Assembly: GCF_009737085.1 (NCBI RefSeq)
Contig: NZ_WOVL01000001.1
Coordinates: 186,001 to 250,000, forward strand
DNA length: 64,000 nucleotides
From: Paenibacillus sp. NEAU-GSW1
GTDB taxonomy: Bacteria; Bacillota; Bacilli; Paenibacillales; Paenibacillaceae
Direction: 5' to 3'
In this document: piece by piece, positions 1-9,820 of the stretch
How the letters are laid out: each line of letters starts with the position of its first letter
How positions within the stretch are numbered: position 1 is the first letter of the stretch
The notes under the pieces: model-generated
What the model was told of the DNA's origin: nothing
The model's database searches: none
What the model saw: the letters and a program-made list of their open reading frames with translations, nothing else
Program-made: the position numbers and the translations under genes

Positions 1-1254
1 CAAATTACGATCGACAACGGTGTACTGCAAGTACCTAACAACCCGATTATTCCTTTCATCGAAGGCGACGGCACAGGCCGCGACATCTGGCGCGCTTCGA
101 AACGCGTTCTTGACGCTGCAGTAGAGAAAGCTTACGGCGGCAGCAAAAAAATCGCTTGGTACGAAGTGTTCGCAGGCGAAAAAGCATTCAACGAATACGG
201 CGAGTGGCTGCCGGCTGATACGCTGACTGCAATCCGCGAATACATCGTTGCGATTAAAGGTCCGTTGACTACGCCAATCGGCGGCGGCATCCGTTCCCTG
301 AACGTTGCGCTTCGCCAAGAGCTTGACCTGTACGTATGCTTGCGTCCAGTTCGTTACTTTGACGGCGTTCCTTCGCCGGTTAAACGCCCTGAGCTCGTTG
401 ACATGGTTATTTTCCGTGAAAATACAGAAGATATCTATGCCGGCATCGAGTATCAAGAAGGCTCCGAGCAAGTGAAAAAAGTAATCGCGTTCCTGCAAAA
501 CGAAATGGGCGTTAACAAAATCCGCTTCCCTGAAACTTCCGGCATCGGCATCAAGCCAGTATCCGCTGAAGGTTCGAAACGTCTGGCGCGCGCTGCGATC
601 GAGTACGCGATCAAACATGGCAAAAAATCGGTTACGCTCGTTCACAAAGGCAACATCATGAAATTTACAGAAGGCGCGTTCAAAAACTGGGGCTACGAAG
701 TGGCTGAGCAAGAGTTTGCAGCGCAAACGTTCACTTGGGGCCAATACGACCGCATTAAAGAAGCTGAAGGCGTAGACGCGGCTAACAAAGCGCAAGCAGA
801 CGCTGAAGCAGCGGGCAAAATCATCGTTAAAGATGCAATCGCCGACATCGCTTTGCAGCAAGTACTGACTCGCCCAACTGACTTTGACGTTATCGCAACG
901 CTGAACCTGAACGGCGACTACCTGTCCGACGCTCTGGCTGCTCAAGTAGGCGGCATCGGCATCGCTCCAGGCGCGAACATCAACTACCTGACTGGCCATG
1001 CGATTTTCGAAGCAACACACGGTACGGCTCCTAAATATGCGGACAAAGACGTCGTTAACCCAGGTTCGGTAATCCTGTCCGGCGTTATGATGCTTGAGCA
1101 TCTCGGCTGGCAAGAAGCGGCTGACCTGATCTACAAAGGTATGGAAACATCCATTAACAATAAAACGGTAACGTACGACTTTGCACGCCTGATGGAAGGC
1201 GCGACTGAAGTGAAGTGCTCCGCGTTTGCAGACGAAGTTATTAACAACATGTAG
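1..1254 (+). CDS. icd: NADP-dependent isocitrate dehydrogenase (5' end outside window)
   Basis: Oxidative decarboxylation of isocitrate to 2-oxoglutarate in the TCA cycle; cytosolic homodimer. The reading frame is open from base 1 and shows 417 residues. Compared with the roughly 423-residue Bacillus enzyme, only about six N-terminal residues are missing. Visible hallmarks are [11 protein letters not shown] near the start, the substrate loop [17 protein letters not shown] with the serine that is phosphorylated in enteric homologues, the [14 protein letters not shown] motif, [12 protein letters not shown], and the late [20 protein letters not shown] and [11 protein letters not shown] motifs that bind NADP and metal in this family. 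mdh follows 36 bp downstream with its own ribosome binding site, so icd-mdh is probably one transcript, as in Bacillus (citZ-icd-mdh), although citZ is not visible here. Confidence 0.97.
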   Translation, partial: QITIDNGVLQVPNNPIIPFIEGDGTGRDIWRASKRVLDAAVEKAYGGSKKIAWYEVFAGEKAFNEYGEWLPADTLTAIREYIVAIKGPLTTPIGGGIRSLNVALRQELDLYVCLRPVRYFDGVPSPVKRPELVDMVIFRENTEDIYAGIEYQEGSEQVKKVIAFLQNEMGVNKIRFPETSGIGIKPVSAEGSKRLARAAIEYAIKHGKKSVTLVHKGNIMKFTEGAFKNWGYEVAEQEFAAQTFTWGQYDRIKEAEGVDAANKAQADAEAAGKIIVKDAIADIALQQVLTRPTDFDVIATLNLNGDYLSDALAAQVGGIGIAPGANINYLTGHAIFEATHGTAPKYADKDVVNPGSVILSGVMMLEHLGWQEAADLIYKGMETSINNKTVTYDFARLMEGATEVKCSAFADEVINNM

Positions 1255-1290
1255 TTTTCTTCTCATTCGAACGGCAACGGAGGCATTCAA

Positions 1291-2232
1291 ATGGCTATTA
1301 AACGAAGAAAAATTACAGTCGTTGGCGCTGGCTTTACCGGCGCTACGACTGCCCTGATGGCAGCCCAGAAGGAACTTGGCGACATTGTGCTCGTCGATAT
1401 TCCGCAGCTGGAAAACCCAACGAAGGGTAAAGCATTGGATATGCTGGAATCAACTCCGGTTCAAGGAATTGATGCAAGCATAATCGGCACTTCGAGCTAT
1501 GAAGATACGAGAGATTCCGACGTTGTCATCATTACGGCAGGCATTGCCCGCAAACCGGGCATGAGCCGCGATGATCTTGTGAACACGAATGCAGGCATTG
1601 TGAAATCAGTCTGTGAGAGCGTGAAAGCAACAAGCCCTAACGCTTATGTCATTATATTGAGCAACCCGGTTGACGCGATGACTTATGTCGCATATCAAGC
1701 GCTAGGTTTCCCTAAAAACCGCGTAATCGGCCAATCCGGCGTACTTGACACGGCTCGTTATTGCACGTTTATCGCACAAGAGCTGAACGTGTCGGTCGAG
1801 GACGTTCGCGGCTTCGTGCTTGGCGGCCACGGCGACGATATGGTGCCGCTTGTTCGATACTCCAACGTTGGCGGCATACCGATCGAGAAGCTGATTCCGG
1901 CTGACCGCATCGAAGCGATCGTCCAGCGCGCCCGCGTAGGCGGAGGGGAAATCGTCAACCTGCTTGGCAACGGCAGCGCTTATTATGCGCCTGCGGCATC
2001 GCTCGTACAAATGACGGAAGCGATTCTGAAGGACAAAAAGCGCATCTTGCCAGTTATCGCTTTGCTGGAAGGCGAATATGGCTACGAAGACTTGTTCATG
2101 GGCGTACCGACCGTCATTGGCGGCGACGGCATTGAGAAGGTCATCGAGCTGGATTTGACACCTGAAGAGAAAGCGGCGCTTGATAAATCCGCACAATCGG
2201 TGCGTAATGTCATTAAGATCGTAACGGCTTAA
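1291..2232 (+). CDS. mdh: Malate dehydrogenase (LDH-like type)
   Basis: NAD-dependent oxidation of malate to oxaloacetate, the last TCA-cycle step. The 313-residue length matches the Bacillus LDH-like MDH family. The Rossmann signature [12 protein letters not shown] is at residues 10-21. An acidic residue (Asp36) after the second strand favours NAD. The substrate loop [11 protein letters not shown] is at 86-96, and the catalytic pair is Asp153 (GVLDTAR) with His180 (GGHGDDM). The ATG is preceded by GGAGG at 1279-1283. It lies directly behind icd and is followed by a hairpin, so it should end the transcript. Confidence 0.97.
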   Translation: MAIKRRKITVVGAGFTGATTALMAAQKELGDIVLVDIPQLENPTKGKALDMLESTPVQGIDASIIGTSSYEDTRDSDVVIITAGIARKPGMSRDDLVNTNAGIVKSVCESVKATSPNAYVIILSNPVDAMTYVAYQALGFPKNRVIGQSGVLDTARYCTFIAQELNVSVEDVRGFVLGGHGDDMVPLVRYSNVGGIPIEKLIPADRIEAIVQRARVGGGEIVNLLGNGSAYYAPAASLVQMTEAILKDKKRILPVIALLEGEYGYEDLFMGVPTVIGGDGIEKVIELDLTPEEKAALDKSAQSVRNVIKIVTA

Positions 2233-2268
2233 CCGTTGAATAGACGAACATATTTGATTCGTTCGGGA

Positions 2269-2300
2269 GGACCCTGACAGCTCGCTGCAGGGTCTTCCTT
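2269..2300 (+). terminator. Probable rho-independent terminator after mdh
   Basis: GACCCTG (2270-2276) pairs with CAGGGTC (2288-2294) around an 11-nt loop and is followed by a short, interrupted T-rich tail. The weak T tract lowers confidence, but the position between mdh and recQ fits. Confidence 0.5.
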
Positions 2301-2343
2301 CAGTATATAGACTTATTTTTTATACGGATCGGAGGGAAGATTG

Positions 2344-4512
2344 ATGCTGCAGCAGGCTAGAGAAATGCTCAAAAAGGTGTACGGCTATAATTCCTTCCGC
2401 ACAGGACAAGAGGACATCATATCCGGCATTTTGGAAGGCCGCGATACGCTGGCCATTTTGCCAACGGGCGGCGGCAAATCGGTCTGCTATCAAATTCCGT
2501 CGATGCTGCTGCCGGGGACGACACTCGTTATCTCGCCTCTTATCTCGCTTATGAAGGATCAGGTCGACACCTTGAACCGGCTAGGCGTTCCGGCTGCCTT
2601 TCTGAACAGTTCCCTAAGCGCGGGAGAGTACCGGGATGTGCTGCGGAACGCAATGAACGGCGGCTACAAGCTGCTGTACGTTGCTCCGGAGCGGCTTGAC
2701 GCGCCAATGTTCGATTCTTTGTCGGAACAGTTGAACATCCCGCTTATCGCCATCGACGAAGCGCATTGCGTTTCCCAGTGGGGCCATGATTTCCGTCCAA
2801 GCTACCGTCAACTGGCCGGTTGGATCGGCAGGCTCGCGAATCGCCCGCTTGTCGCCGCCTTTACGGCGACGGCGACAAACGAAGTGGCCGAGGACATATC
2901 CGCGATGTTGGGCTTGCGCCAGCCGAACGTGTTTGTTACCGGATTTGCGCGGCCGAACCTGTCGTTGTCCGTCGTTAGCGGCACGGACAAAAAGCAGTTC
3001 CTCCACAAGTTTCTAGCCGAGCGGGAGGATCAGTCCGGCATCATTTATACGGCTACCCGTAAAGAAGCGGAGCAAGTAGAAGAGTTGCTAATCCGTAAAG
3101 GTATTGCTGCAGGAAAATATCACGGCGGCCTTTCCGATAACGATAGGGCTGCCGCACAAGAGAAATTCCGATTCGACGAGTTGCGCGTCATGGTTGCGAC
3201 GAATGCTTTCGGAATGGGCATCGACAAGCCTAACGTTCGTTTTGTCGTCCACTGGCAAATGCCCGGCGACATCGAATCCTACTACCAGGAAGCGGGGCGC
3301 GCAGGACGCGACGGCGAGGAGAGCGAATGCGTGCTGCTGTTTGAGCCGGCGGACGTTCAAGTACAGCGTTTTCTGATTGAACAGGGAACCGGCGATACGG
3401 ATCGGAAAAACATTCAGTTGAACAAGCTCTACACCATGATGAATTACAGCCGGACACAGCGCTGCCTGCAGCAGTTCATCGTTGACTATTTCGGCGAGAA
3501 AGGCGTTGAGCCTTGCGGCAAATGCAGCAGCTGTCTCGATAAGAGCGAGCTCGTCAATCGGACTTCGGAAGCGCAAAAGGCGCTTTCCTGCGTCGGGCGG
3601 ATGAAAGGCCGCTTTGGCGTTACGATGGCGGCTAAAGTGCTTAAGGGCTCAAGGGACAAGCGTCTGCTTGAATTCGGCCTTGACCGGCTTACCACGTATG
3701 GGCTGTTCAATAATTGGCCGGAAAAAGAAATTGCCGACTGGCTGTATTGGCTCGTTGCCGAAGGCTATTTGCGAATGAGCGACGGCCAATATCCGACCGT
3801 ATCGCTTGCGGCCAGCGCGTTGCCCGTGCTGGAGGGCAAAGAGCAGGTCATGCAGCGTTTGAGGACAACCGTCAAGCGCAGCGCTTCATCCGGAGGAGCA
3901 GTCGTCTCCTCGCCGATGTTCGAGGCGCTCAAGCAGTGGCGCAAAGAAACAGCGGCACGGGAAAATGTCCCGCCGTTTATGCTGTTTTTTGACTCGACTT
4001 TGAAAGAGCTGACCGACGCGCGGCCTGCGACAGAGGAGCAGTTGCTGCAAGTGAAAGGCATCGGCGGGGCAAAAGCGAGCAAATACGGAGCCGAGCTGCT
4101 GGCGATCATCGGGAAGTTTGCAGGCGAGTCCCCAGCGGAGACGGAACGCCAAGCGCAAGCATCGGTCTCTTCAGCGCGTACAGCATCCAATACGGCAGAT
4201 GAAGGTCCGAGTCATTTGCTGTCGCTGCAGTTGTTCAACGCCGGTCTGTCGCCACAGGATGTCGCCAAGGAGCGCGGGCTAAGCCGCGTTACCGTTGAAG
4301 GACACATAATCCGCTGCGCGGAGGAAGGGCTTCAGCTCGATTGGAGCCGGATAATACCGGAGCAGTACGAGGAGCTCATTGCGAGGACGATTGAGGAGCT
4401 AAGCGCAGACAAGCTTCGTCCGATAAAGGATGCGCTGCCGGAGGAGGTGGATTACTTTGCGATCCACGGCGTGATCGCGAAGTATGGTTTTAAGGCGGCT
4501 CAAGGCGGATAA
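2344..4512 (+). CDS. recQ: ATP-dependent DNA helicase RecQ
   Basis: 3'-5' SF2 DNA helicase of recombination and replication-fork repair. Walker A PTGGGKS lies at about residues 40-46, the DEAH box (DEAHCVSQWGHDFRP) at about 138, and helicase C-domain motifs (GMGIDKPNVR, QEAGRAGRDG) follow. The RecQ zinc-binding cysteines are at about 374, 391, 394 and 397 (PCGKCSSC). An HRDC domain spans roughly 522-590 (VKGIGGAKASKYG), followed by a helix-turn-helix-like tail at about 622-670 (GLSPQDVAKERGLSRVTVEGH) of the kind seen in longer Firmicute RecQ proteins. At 722 residues it is longer than the 609-residue E. coli protein because of this tail. A TTG at 2341 could also start it, but ATG 2344 is spaced 8 nt from GGAGG (2331-2335) and is preferred. 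Confidence 0.95.
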   Translation: MLQQAREMLKKVYGYNSFRTGQEDIISGILEGRDTLAILPTGGGKSVCYQIPSMLLPGTTLVISPLISLMKDQVDTLNRLGVPAAFLNSSLSAGEYRDVLRNAMNGGYKLLYVAPERLDAPMFDSLSEQLNIPLIAIDEAHCVSQWGHDFRPSYRQLAGWIGRLANRPLVAAFTATATNEVAEDISAMLGLRQPNVFVTGFARPNLSLSVVSGTDKKQFLHKFLAEREDQSGIIYTATRKEAEQVEELLIRKGIAAGKYHGGLSDNDRAAAQEKFRFDELRVMVATNAFGMGIDKPNVRFVVHWQMPGDIESYYQEAGRAGRDGEESECVLLFEPADVQVQRFLIEQGTGDTDRKNIQLNKLYTMMNYSRTQRCLQQFIVDYFGEKGVEPCGKCSSCLDKSELVNRTSEAQKALSCVGRMKGRFGVTMAAKVLKGSRDKRLLEFGLDRLTTYGLFNNWPEKEIADWLYWLVAEGYLRMSDGQYPTVSLAASALPVLEGKEQVMQRLRTTVKRSASSGGAVVSSPMFEALKQWRKETAARENVPPFMLFFDSTLKELTDARPATEEQLLQVKGIGGAKASKYGAELLAIIGKFAGESPAETERQAQASVSSARTASNTADEGPSHLLSLQLFNAGLSPQDVAKERGLSRVTVEGHIIRCAEEGLQLDWSRIIPEQYEELIARTIEELSADKLRPIKDALPEEVDYFAIHGVIAKYGFKAAQGG

Positions 4513-4522
4513 CGCTTTCTTT

Positions 4523-4551
4523 TTGTAATTACAGCTTTCATTTAGTATACT
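4523..4551 (+). promoter_or_regulatory. SigA-type promoter for the small membrane protein gene
   Basis: TTGTAA (4523-4528), a 17-bp spacer, then TATACT (4546-4551), just after recQ ends and about 30 bp before the next start. Good match to the vegetative consensus by eye. Confidence 0.6.
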
Positions 4552-4582
4552 TATTGCTAGAAAAACTTTGCTAGGAGGCAAT

Positions 4583-5005
4583 ATGATGGATTCAATTTTT
4601 TCGTTTTTGCATGTGCTCGGCGCAACGGGTATGGGATTTTATATCGTGCTCCCGTTCATGGTCGGCAGAGCGTCTAAACTGGCGGGCGGCGGCCAAAGCG
4701 GATTGGCGGACGGCCTTGTTGTCGCTAATCGGATTGCGCAGTATTTTTTAATCGTTCAGCTGTTGACGGGCGGTTATATGCTGTCGCAAAGCGACTATGC
4801 TGTCGCTTGGATGGTCATTATAACGGTTCTGTTCTTGGCAATCGCAGCGATTTCCGGAATTATGACGAAGCCGCTTAAACGGATTGTCAGCGCCATTCAA
4901 GATGGCAACAGCGCAACGTCGCACATTGCGAAAGCACGCGTATTCAGCTTAATCGTGCTTGTGCTGTACGTTGTTATTATTTACTTTATGAACAATCCGT
5001 TCTAG
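4583..5005 (+). CDS. Small four-helix integral membrane protein, function unknown
   Basis: About 140 residues with four hydrophobic segments: SIFSFLHVLGATGMGFYIVL near the N-terminus, IAQYFLIVQLLTGGYML, VAWMVIITVLFLAIAAISGIM and VFSLIVLVLYVVIIYFM at the end. The first helix begins with an LHVLGA motif reminiscent of DUF2269-like small membrane proteins, but I cannot assign a family firmly. AGGAGG (4573-4578) precedes two adjacent ATG codons: 4583 (spacing 4) and 4586 (spacing 7), of which the second may be the real start. It has its own promoter and sits alone between recQ and the sugar-kinase gene, so context gives no function. Confidence 0.8.
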   Translation: MMDSIFSFLHVLGATGMGFYIVLPFMVGRASKLAGGGQSGLADGLVVANRIAQYFLIVQLLTGGYMLSQSDYAVAWMVIITVLFLAIAAISGIMTKPLKRIVSAIQDGNSATSHIAKARVFSLIVLVLYVVIIYFMNNPF

Positions 5006-5048
5006 GCATCAGAGCTTATACCTTACAGTCGTTTAGGGGGAGAAATGC

Positions 5049-6005
5049 GTGCACAAGACATCACCGGATATTGTTACTTTTGGGGAATCGATGGCGTTGT
5101 TCATGCCACAGGAGCATAAAGCGCTGGAGCGGGCGACAACGCTGGAGCAAGGTTTTGGCGGTGCGGAAAGCAACGTGGCGATCGGCATTGCAAGACTTGG
5201 AGGATCGGCGGGCTGGTTCGGCGTTCTTGGCGACGATCCGTTTGGCAAAATGATTCTGAAAACGCTGCGCGGTGAAGGCGTTGACGTATCGCGCGCGAAG
5301 CTGTGCAGCGAAGCGCCGACAGGCATGATGTTTCGCGAGAGCGTTGCAGGACGCATGGCCGTTCATTATTACCGCAAGCACTCTGCAGCGAGCCGCATGG
5401 AGCCTGAAGATTTGGACGAGGACTACATCCGCGGAGCAAAGCTGCTTCATGTGACGGGCATTACGACAGCGATCAGCGAAAGCGGGCGCCGCACGGTCCG
5501 CCGCGCGATTGAGATTGCCAAAGATGCCGGGGTCAAAGTGTGTTTCGATCCAAACCTGCGACTGAAGCTATGGTCGATTGAAGAAGCACGCGAAACGCTT
5601 CTTCCATTAGCGGAGCAAGCGGACTATTTCCTTCCCGGTTGGGACGAGCTCAAGCTGCTGTACAACACGGATAGCTTTGAAGTCATTAAAGAAAAGCTGC
5701 TCGGATTAAATGCTGTAACGGTTGTCAAAGGTTTTGGCGATACGACGCTCGTGTTGGACAACGGCACGGAGACGTCGGTTCCATTCTATCCTGCGGAGAA
5801 GGTCATTGATACGGTCGGTGCCGGAGACGGCTTCTGCGCCGGATTTCTGGCGGGCATCATGAAGGGAATGACGCCTGCGCAAGCAGTTGGCTTGGCGAGT
5901 ATTAATGGTTCGCTAGTCGTTCAAATGCGCGGTGACTGGGAGGCGCTTCCGGAATGGAGCGCTGTTGAGCAGCGGATGTCTTCCAAAGTGTGGGTGGAGC
6001 GTTAA
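5049..6005 (+). CDS. kdgK: PfkB-family sugar kinase, probably 2-dehydro-3-deoxygluconokinase
   Basis: ATP-dependent ribokinase-fold kinase of 318 residues. PfkB signature 1 is at about 36-52 (GFGGAESNVAIGIARLGG) and signature 2 at about 254-268 (DTVGAGDGFCAGFLAG), whose GAGD supplies the anion hole and catalytic Asp. The opening TFGESMALFMPQ and the body resemble KDG kinases, which phosphorylate 2-keto-3-deoxygluconate from hexuronate breakdown. Fructokinase or another sugar substrate cannot be excluded. It starts with GTG at 5049, 8 nt after AGGGGG (5035-5040); a nearby ATG at 5045 is out of frame. A DeoR-type repressor starts 2 bp after its stop, so the pair is likely co-transcribed and the regulator probably answers to a metabolite of this kinase. 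Confidence 0.85.
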   Translation: MHKTSPDIVTFGESMALFMPQEHKALERATTLEQGFGGAESNVAIGIARLGGSAGWFGVLGDDPFGKMILKTLRGEGVDVSRAKLCSEAPTGMMFRESVAGRMAVHYYRKHSAASRMEPEDLDEDYIRGAKLLHVTGITTAISESGRRTVRRAIEIAKDAGVKVCFDPNLRLKLWSIEEARETLLPLAEQADYFLPGWDELKLLYNTDSFEVIKEKLLGLNAVTVVKGFGDTTLVLDNGTETSVPFYPAEKVIDTVGAGDGFCAGFLAGIMKGMTPAQAVGLASINGSLVVQMRGDWEALPEWSAVEQRMSSKVWVER

Positions 6006-6007
6006 TT

Positions 6008-6805
6008 ATGGCGGATCCGGGTTTAACCGCGTCGAAGGGCCAGCGCCGCCGGGAAGCGATTCTACAGCTGCTCAAGCAGCAGGGGCGTATTACCATACAG
6101 GATATAGTGGAGCGGTTTGACTGTTCCGAAGCGACGGCCAGACGGGATCTCGAGCAGATGGAGTCGCTGTATCCGATCATTCGTACAATCGGCGGAGCGA
6201 TGTACGACGGCATGAATGCGGTGCGCGATGTCGGATTTGCCGAGCGTGAAGGGCTGTCGATTTTCGAGAAGGAACGGATTGCACGCAAAGCGGCTTCCTT
6301 AATTGAGGAGGGCGATGTCGTAGGCTTGTCCGGCGGCACGACCAACTATCTCATTGCGAAGGAGCTCAAATTCCGCAATGGCATTACGGTTGTCACGAAC
6401 GCGGTCAACATCGCAATGGAGCTTGCCGGCAGCGCGGTTCAGGTCGTCGTGACCGGCGGCATTATGCGCCATAACAGCTTTGAGCTGTGCGGACCGCTCG
6501 GCGAAGGGATGGTTGCCCATTTGAACATTGGCAAAATGTTCATCGGCGTCGACGGCATTTCTGCAGTCGGCGGAATTACGACCTATTCCGAGCAGGAAGC
6601 GCAAATCGCGAAAGCGCTAATCAAGCGTTCCCATACGACGTATGCGGTGTTTGATCAGTCTAAGGTAGGCAAAATGTCGCTGTTCTCTATTGCGGCTTTG
6701 TCGGAGCTTCAGGCGTTCATTACGGACGTCGCCGTTCCGCCAGAGCTTGCGGCGGCGGCCGAGCAGCATCATATCAGCATCTATGTAGCTGAAAATAGCG
6801 ACTAG
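6008..6805 (+). CDS. DeoR-family transcriptional regulator
   Basis: 265 residues. The N-terminal DeoR winged helix-turn-helix spans residues about 11-65 (RREAILQLLKQQGRITIQDI ... CSEATARRDLEQM). The C-terminal DeoR sensor domain spans about 80-240, with the SGGTTNYLIAKEL, VTNAVNIAMEL and FIGVDGIS segments that bind a sugar phosphate in this family. ATG 6008 is chosen because GGAG (5995-5998) lies 9 nt upstream; an in-frame GTG at 5990 lacks a site. It follows the sugar-kinase gene by 2 bp and likely controls that small operon or a hexuronate regulon (inference). A strong hairpin ends the unit. Confidence 0.9.
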   Translation: MADPGLTASKGQRRREAILQLLKQQGRITIQDIVERFDCSEATARRDLEQMESLYPIIRTIGGAMYDGMNAVRDVGFAEREGLSIFEKERIARKAASLIEEGDVVGLSGGTTNYLIAKELKFRNGITVVTNAVNIAMELAGSAVQVVVTGGIMRHNSFELCGPLGEGMVAHLNIGKMFIGVDGISAVGGITTYSEQEAQIAKALIKRSHTTYAVFDQSKVGKMSLFSIAALSELQAFITDVAVPPELAAAAEQHHISIYVAENSD

Positions 6806-6850
6806 TAAAAATGGCGTCACAGATTTCATATCTGTGGCGCCATTTTTACG
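6806..6850. terminator. Bidirectional terminator between deoR-type gene and the GT39-like gene
   Basis: AAAAATGGCG...CACAGAT (from 6808) pairs with ATCTGTG...CGCCATTTTT (to 6848) around a short loop, with A and T tracts on both sides. It lies between convergent genes and can serve both strands. Confidence 0.85.
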
Positions 6851-6867
6851 TTTTCGGTCAACTGCGG

Positions 6868-8331
6868 TTAACTATGCGTTGACGGCTGTTTGTTGAATTT
6901 CCTTTGCATCCACAGCTGCAATCGGAACACTCCGTAGCTTTGAAGCACAATATAAGCGGGCATAATGTCGAGTCTGTATCGGGCTTGAATTTCGATTGCT
7001 AAATGAATGAGCGCATATCCGATCGCCAAAAGCAAAAAAAGCGCAGCTGCGGATACTTTTCGTTCCCGGAAAAGAAACAGAAGCGCAAACAAGCCAAAGA
7101 CACTCATTGCAATATAGGTTGCTCGTTCAATGGCAACAACGGTATTGTTCAGAGCCGGTCGGTTCATCTCGGAAAGGCTCCAGTAAGCCGCATCGTCTTT
7201 GGCTCCCCAGAACAAGTACAGCTTTCTCGCAAATAGCGCGGCGACCGCTCCCTTGTCGGCAAGCCTTTCCTTTACGATAGCGAGCTCCGCCTGATCTCGC
7301 TCCTCGCCCAGCTTGTAGTTGAGCACATGCTTTGCGTCCTCAAGCGACCATTGCCCGTCCGTTTCCGTGTTGAGACCAACGACAAATTTCCAATACGGCT
7401 CCCGGCTGGATAACGGATATTCCGTGTAGCCGGCTTGCATGAATGAAGCGCTCACGATCATTTGCAGCAAATAAAAAATGGCGACCGCTCCCGCCAGCTT
7501 TGAGACGGTTGCCAGCCATAAGCGCGGTTCCTTTATTTTCAGTTTCGGAAGGAGCTCGTACAGCAATACAAAGATCACTAGCGCGATCAAATAGATAGTG
7601 CCGATCGGGCGGAACAGCTGTCCGAGTCCGAAGCATAGTCCGATGAAGAGCCAGGCACTGCGGTTACGCCAGCTTTTGACCGCCAACAGACAGCCTAGCA
7701 TAAAGAAAAACATAGATAAATGCTGATTGCTCAAGACGGAGCTCATCATAATATTCGGAACGTAAAAAGCGCAGAATAGTGCGGCGATCAGCGCGCTTTG
7801 TTTATTAAATGCGGCAGCTGCAGCAGCATAGACAAGACCGACGGCGCCTGTGCCGAGCATAACATTTACAAGCTTCAATACGAGCATCGGATCGTTGAAT
7901 ACCGAGATGATCAGTGCTTCATACATCGTAAAGCCCATCTGGTATACCCATGCCGAGAAGTATTCGGTGTTGTTGAAGGAAAAATCGCCGGCTGCGGCGC
8001 TGAGCGCAGCGTTATACATAAATAAAAAGTCCGATGCCGGAGGCGTGTCAATCCACAAAATCCACGCCAGACGAACGGAAAACGCAGAAGTCAGAACAAT
8101 TGCAATCGGCCAAACTTTGGCAGAAGGACGGCTGGCCGCTAGACGATTTATGCCGAAAGCGGCGCCGATGGCGACGGCAAATGCAAAAATTGCTCCAAAA
8201 GTGGCGGTTATGGGCGAACCTAGGATAAATGCGGAATTAAAGAAGGATGAGACAGCGGCCACTCCGAACAGAATGCAGCCGATTGCGAGAAGTGTTCTGA
8301 AACTAATAACGGTTAATCTATCGGCAATCAT
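6868..8331 (-). CDS. Polytopic membrane glycosyltransferase, GT39/ArnT-like
   Basis: 487 residues with about ten or eleven hydrophobic helices, basic ends and an extracytoplasmic-looking loop after the first helices (IDTPPASDFLFMYNAALS), whose acidic residues resemble the catalytic loop of GT-C fold transferases that use lipid-linked sugars (PMT/ArnT group). The assignment is to the fold, not to a substrate. ATG at 8331 is supported by AAAGGAG just upstream on the minus strand; the frame stays open to an ATG at 8370 without a site. It is convergent with the upstream regulator and divergent from nothing obvious, so it is probably monocistronic. Confidence 0.75.
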   Translation of the reverse strand: MIADRLTVISFRTLLAIGCILFGVAAVSSFFNSAFILGSPITATFGAIFAFAVAIGAAFGINRLAASRPSAKVWPIAIVLTSAFSVRLAWILWIDTPPASDFLFMYNAALSAAAGDFSFNNTEYFSAWVYQMGFTMYEALIISVFNDPMLVLKLVNVMLGTGAVGLVYAAAAAAFNKQSALIAALFCAFYVPNIMMSSVLSNQHLSMFFFMLGCLLAVKSWRNRSAWLFIGLCFGLGQLFRPIGTIYLIALVIFVLLYELLPKLKIKEPRLWLATVSKLAGAVAIFYLLQMIVSASFMQAGYTEYPLSSREPYWKFVVGLNTETDGQWSLEDAKHVLNYKLGEERDQAELAIVKERLADKGAVAALFARKLYLFWGAKDDAAYWSLSEMNRPALNNTVVAIERATYIAMSVFGLFALLFLFRERKVSAAALFLLLAIGYALIHLAIEIQARYRLDIMPAYIVLQSYGVFRLQLWMQRKFNKQPSTHS

Positions 8332-8537
8332 AGTTGCTCCTTTCCTGCGATTGAGCTTAAGTAAGTCCAACCTATTTTAACCTAAATACCCAATTAGCAC
8401 CACCTTGTCTGAACTTCATAGAGAAATCCGTTAGAAAGGTAAGGCATATCGGCTTAAATGGCGGGACAGGGCGGCAGTCGAGGGGAAGAGAGCGATCTAC
8501 GGCCCAAATCGGTCTTAGATCAGTTTATTGGCCGAAA

Positions 8538-8566
8538 ACAAAAAATAAGGCCAATATGGCCTTATT
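8538..8566 (-). terminator. Terminator of the nagB-nagA operon
   Basis: On the minus strand AATAAGGCC pairs with GGCCTTATT (plus coordinates 8558-8566 and 8544-8552), with a 5-nt loop and a T-rich run after it. It lies 60 bp beyond the nagA stop. The rest of 8332-8626 shows nothing else I can assign. Confidence 0.85.
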
Positions 8567-8626
8567 CAGCAGAGTGTGGTGCATCCGCCAGTCGAAGACT
8601 GGACTGCTTAATCTATTAAGTTCAAA

Positions 8627-9820
8627 TTATTGCTGTTCGAGCTCGAATACCAATTTGCCGTTGACCCAAGTTCGCAGCACGCGATTGAAAGTTGTGTCGG
8701 CAAGCACCAGATCGGCGCGCTTGCCGATTGCGATGGACCCGGTCGCATTGAACATTCCTAATTGCTTGGCGGCGTTGCCGCTTGCGCAGCGGCTGACGTC
8801 CATTACGGACATGTCCGTCTGCTCGAGCATAAAGCGGAAAGCGCCGATCATAGTGAGCGTGCTGCCTGCCAAATTGCCTTCCTGGAGCCGAGCGACGCCG
8901 TCTTTGACGATAACCGGGAGTCCGCCGAGATCGTATTCGCCATCGGGCATGCCGGCAGCGGACATCGCATCGGAAATGAGGATTAGTTTGTCGGCAGGTT
9001 TCGAGGCCGTAAGCAGACGGATTGCACCGGGATGGACATGCAAGCCGTCTGCAATCAGCTCGGCGCATATGCGATTGTCTGACAAAACGGCGCCGACCGT
9101 TCCCGGTTCCCGATGATGGAGCGGCCGCATTGCGTTGTACGTATGGACAGCATGCGTCAAACCGGCATCGGCCGCTTCTTGCAACACGGCATAGGTCGCA
9201 TCCGTATGACCGCACGCGGCGACGATGCCGTGATCGGAGAGCCAGCGAATAGCATTTATCGCTCCCTCGTTTTCCGGGGCAAGCGTGACGAGCTTTATTA
9301 ATCCGGGGTACCGGCGCTCCCAATCCTCGAGCCAATCGACGCGAGGCGGCGACAAGTAAGCGGGATTTTGCGCGCCGATCCATTTCAAGCTAATAAATGG
9401 TCCTTCCGTATGAACGCCGTACAAAGCTGCATAGGGCATCTCTTCGGCCATGAAGCTGCTTGCGGCATCCAATACCGCATCGATCGCCTCTTTTGAGGCG
9501 GTCATCGTTGTTGCCAGCATGCCAGTCGTTCCTTGCGATGCGTGATAACGGGTAATCGCTTCGTAGCTTTGTTTCGTTGCGTCCATAAAATCGCCGCCGG
9601 CGCCGCCGTGGACATGGATATCGATAAAACCGGGCAGCAGCCATTGTCCTTGGCCGTCGATGCGAACAGCCGCTTCCGCCGCTGCGCTTGCAATTGACGC
9701 TGCGTCTTCATGTATAGCGGCGATCACGCCATTTTTGACGTGAACAGCGCCTTCTGCAATTGTTTCTTCTAATACAATTTTGACATTCTCTATAAGCCAA
9801 TCTTGTTCATGCGATGTCAT
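8627..9820 (-). CDS. nagA: N-acetylglucosamine-6-phosphate deacetylase
   Basis: Removes acetate from GlcNAc-6-phosphate, giving glucosamine-6-phosphate for NagB; cytosolic amidohydrolase. 397 residues, as usual. The metal-site motifs are all present: His69 and His71 (DIHVHGG), Glu139 (HTEGPF), His204 (CGHTDA), His225 (HAVHTYNAM) and the catalytic Asp283 (ISDAMSAAG). The usual substrate loop RAGAQNP appears here as WIGAQNP. The start overlaps the nagB stop by ATGA, so the two are translationally coupled in the order nagB-nagA, and a GGAAGGAAG site precedes it. No NagR-like regulator lies in the neighbourhood. Confidence 0.95.
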   Translation of the reverse strand: MTSHEQDWLIENVKIVLEETIAEGAVHVKNGVIAAIHEDAASIASAAAEAAVRIDGQGQWLLPGFIDIHVHGGAGGDFMDATKQSYEAITRYHASQGTTGMLATTMTASKEAIDAVLDAASSFMAEEMPYAALYGVHTEGPFISLKWIGAQNPAYLSPPRVDWLEDWERRYPGLIKLVTLAPENEGAINAIRWLSDHGIVAACGHTDATYAVLQEAADAGLTHAVHTYNAMRPLHHREPGTVGAVLSDNRICAELIADGLHVHPGAIRLLTASKPADKLILISDAMSAAGMPDGEYDLGGLPVIVKDGVARLQEGNLAGSTLTMIGAFRFMLEQTDMSVMDVSRCASGNAAKQLGMFNATGSIAIGKRADLVLADTTFNRVLRTWVNGKLVFELEQQ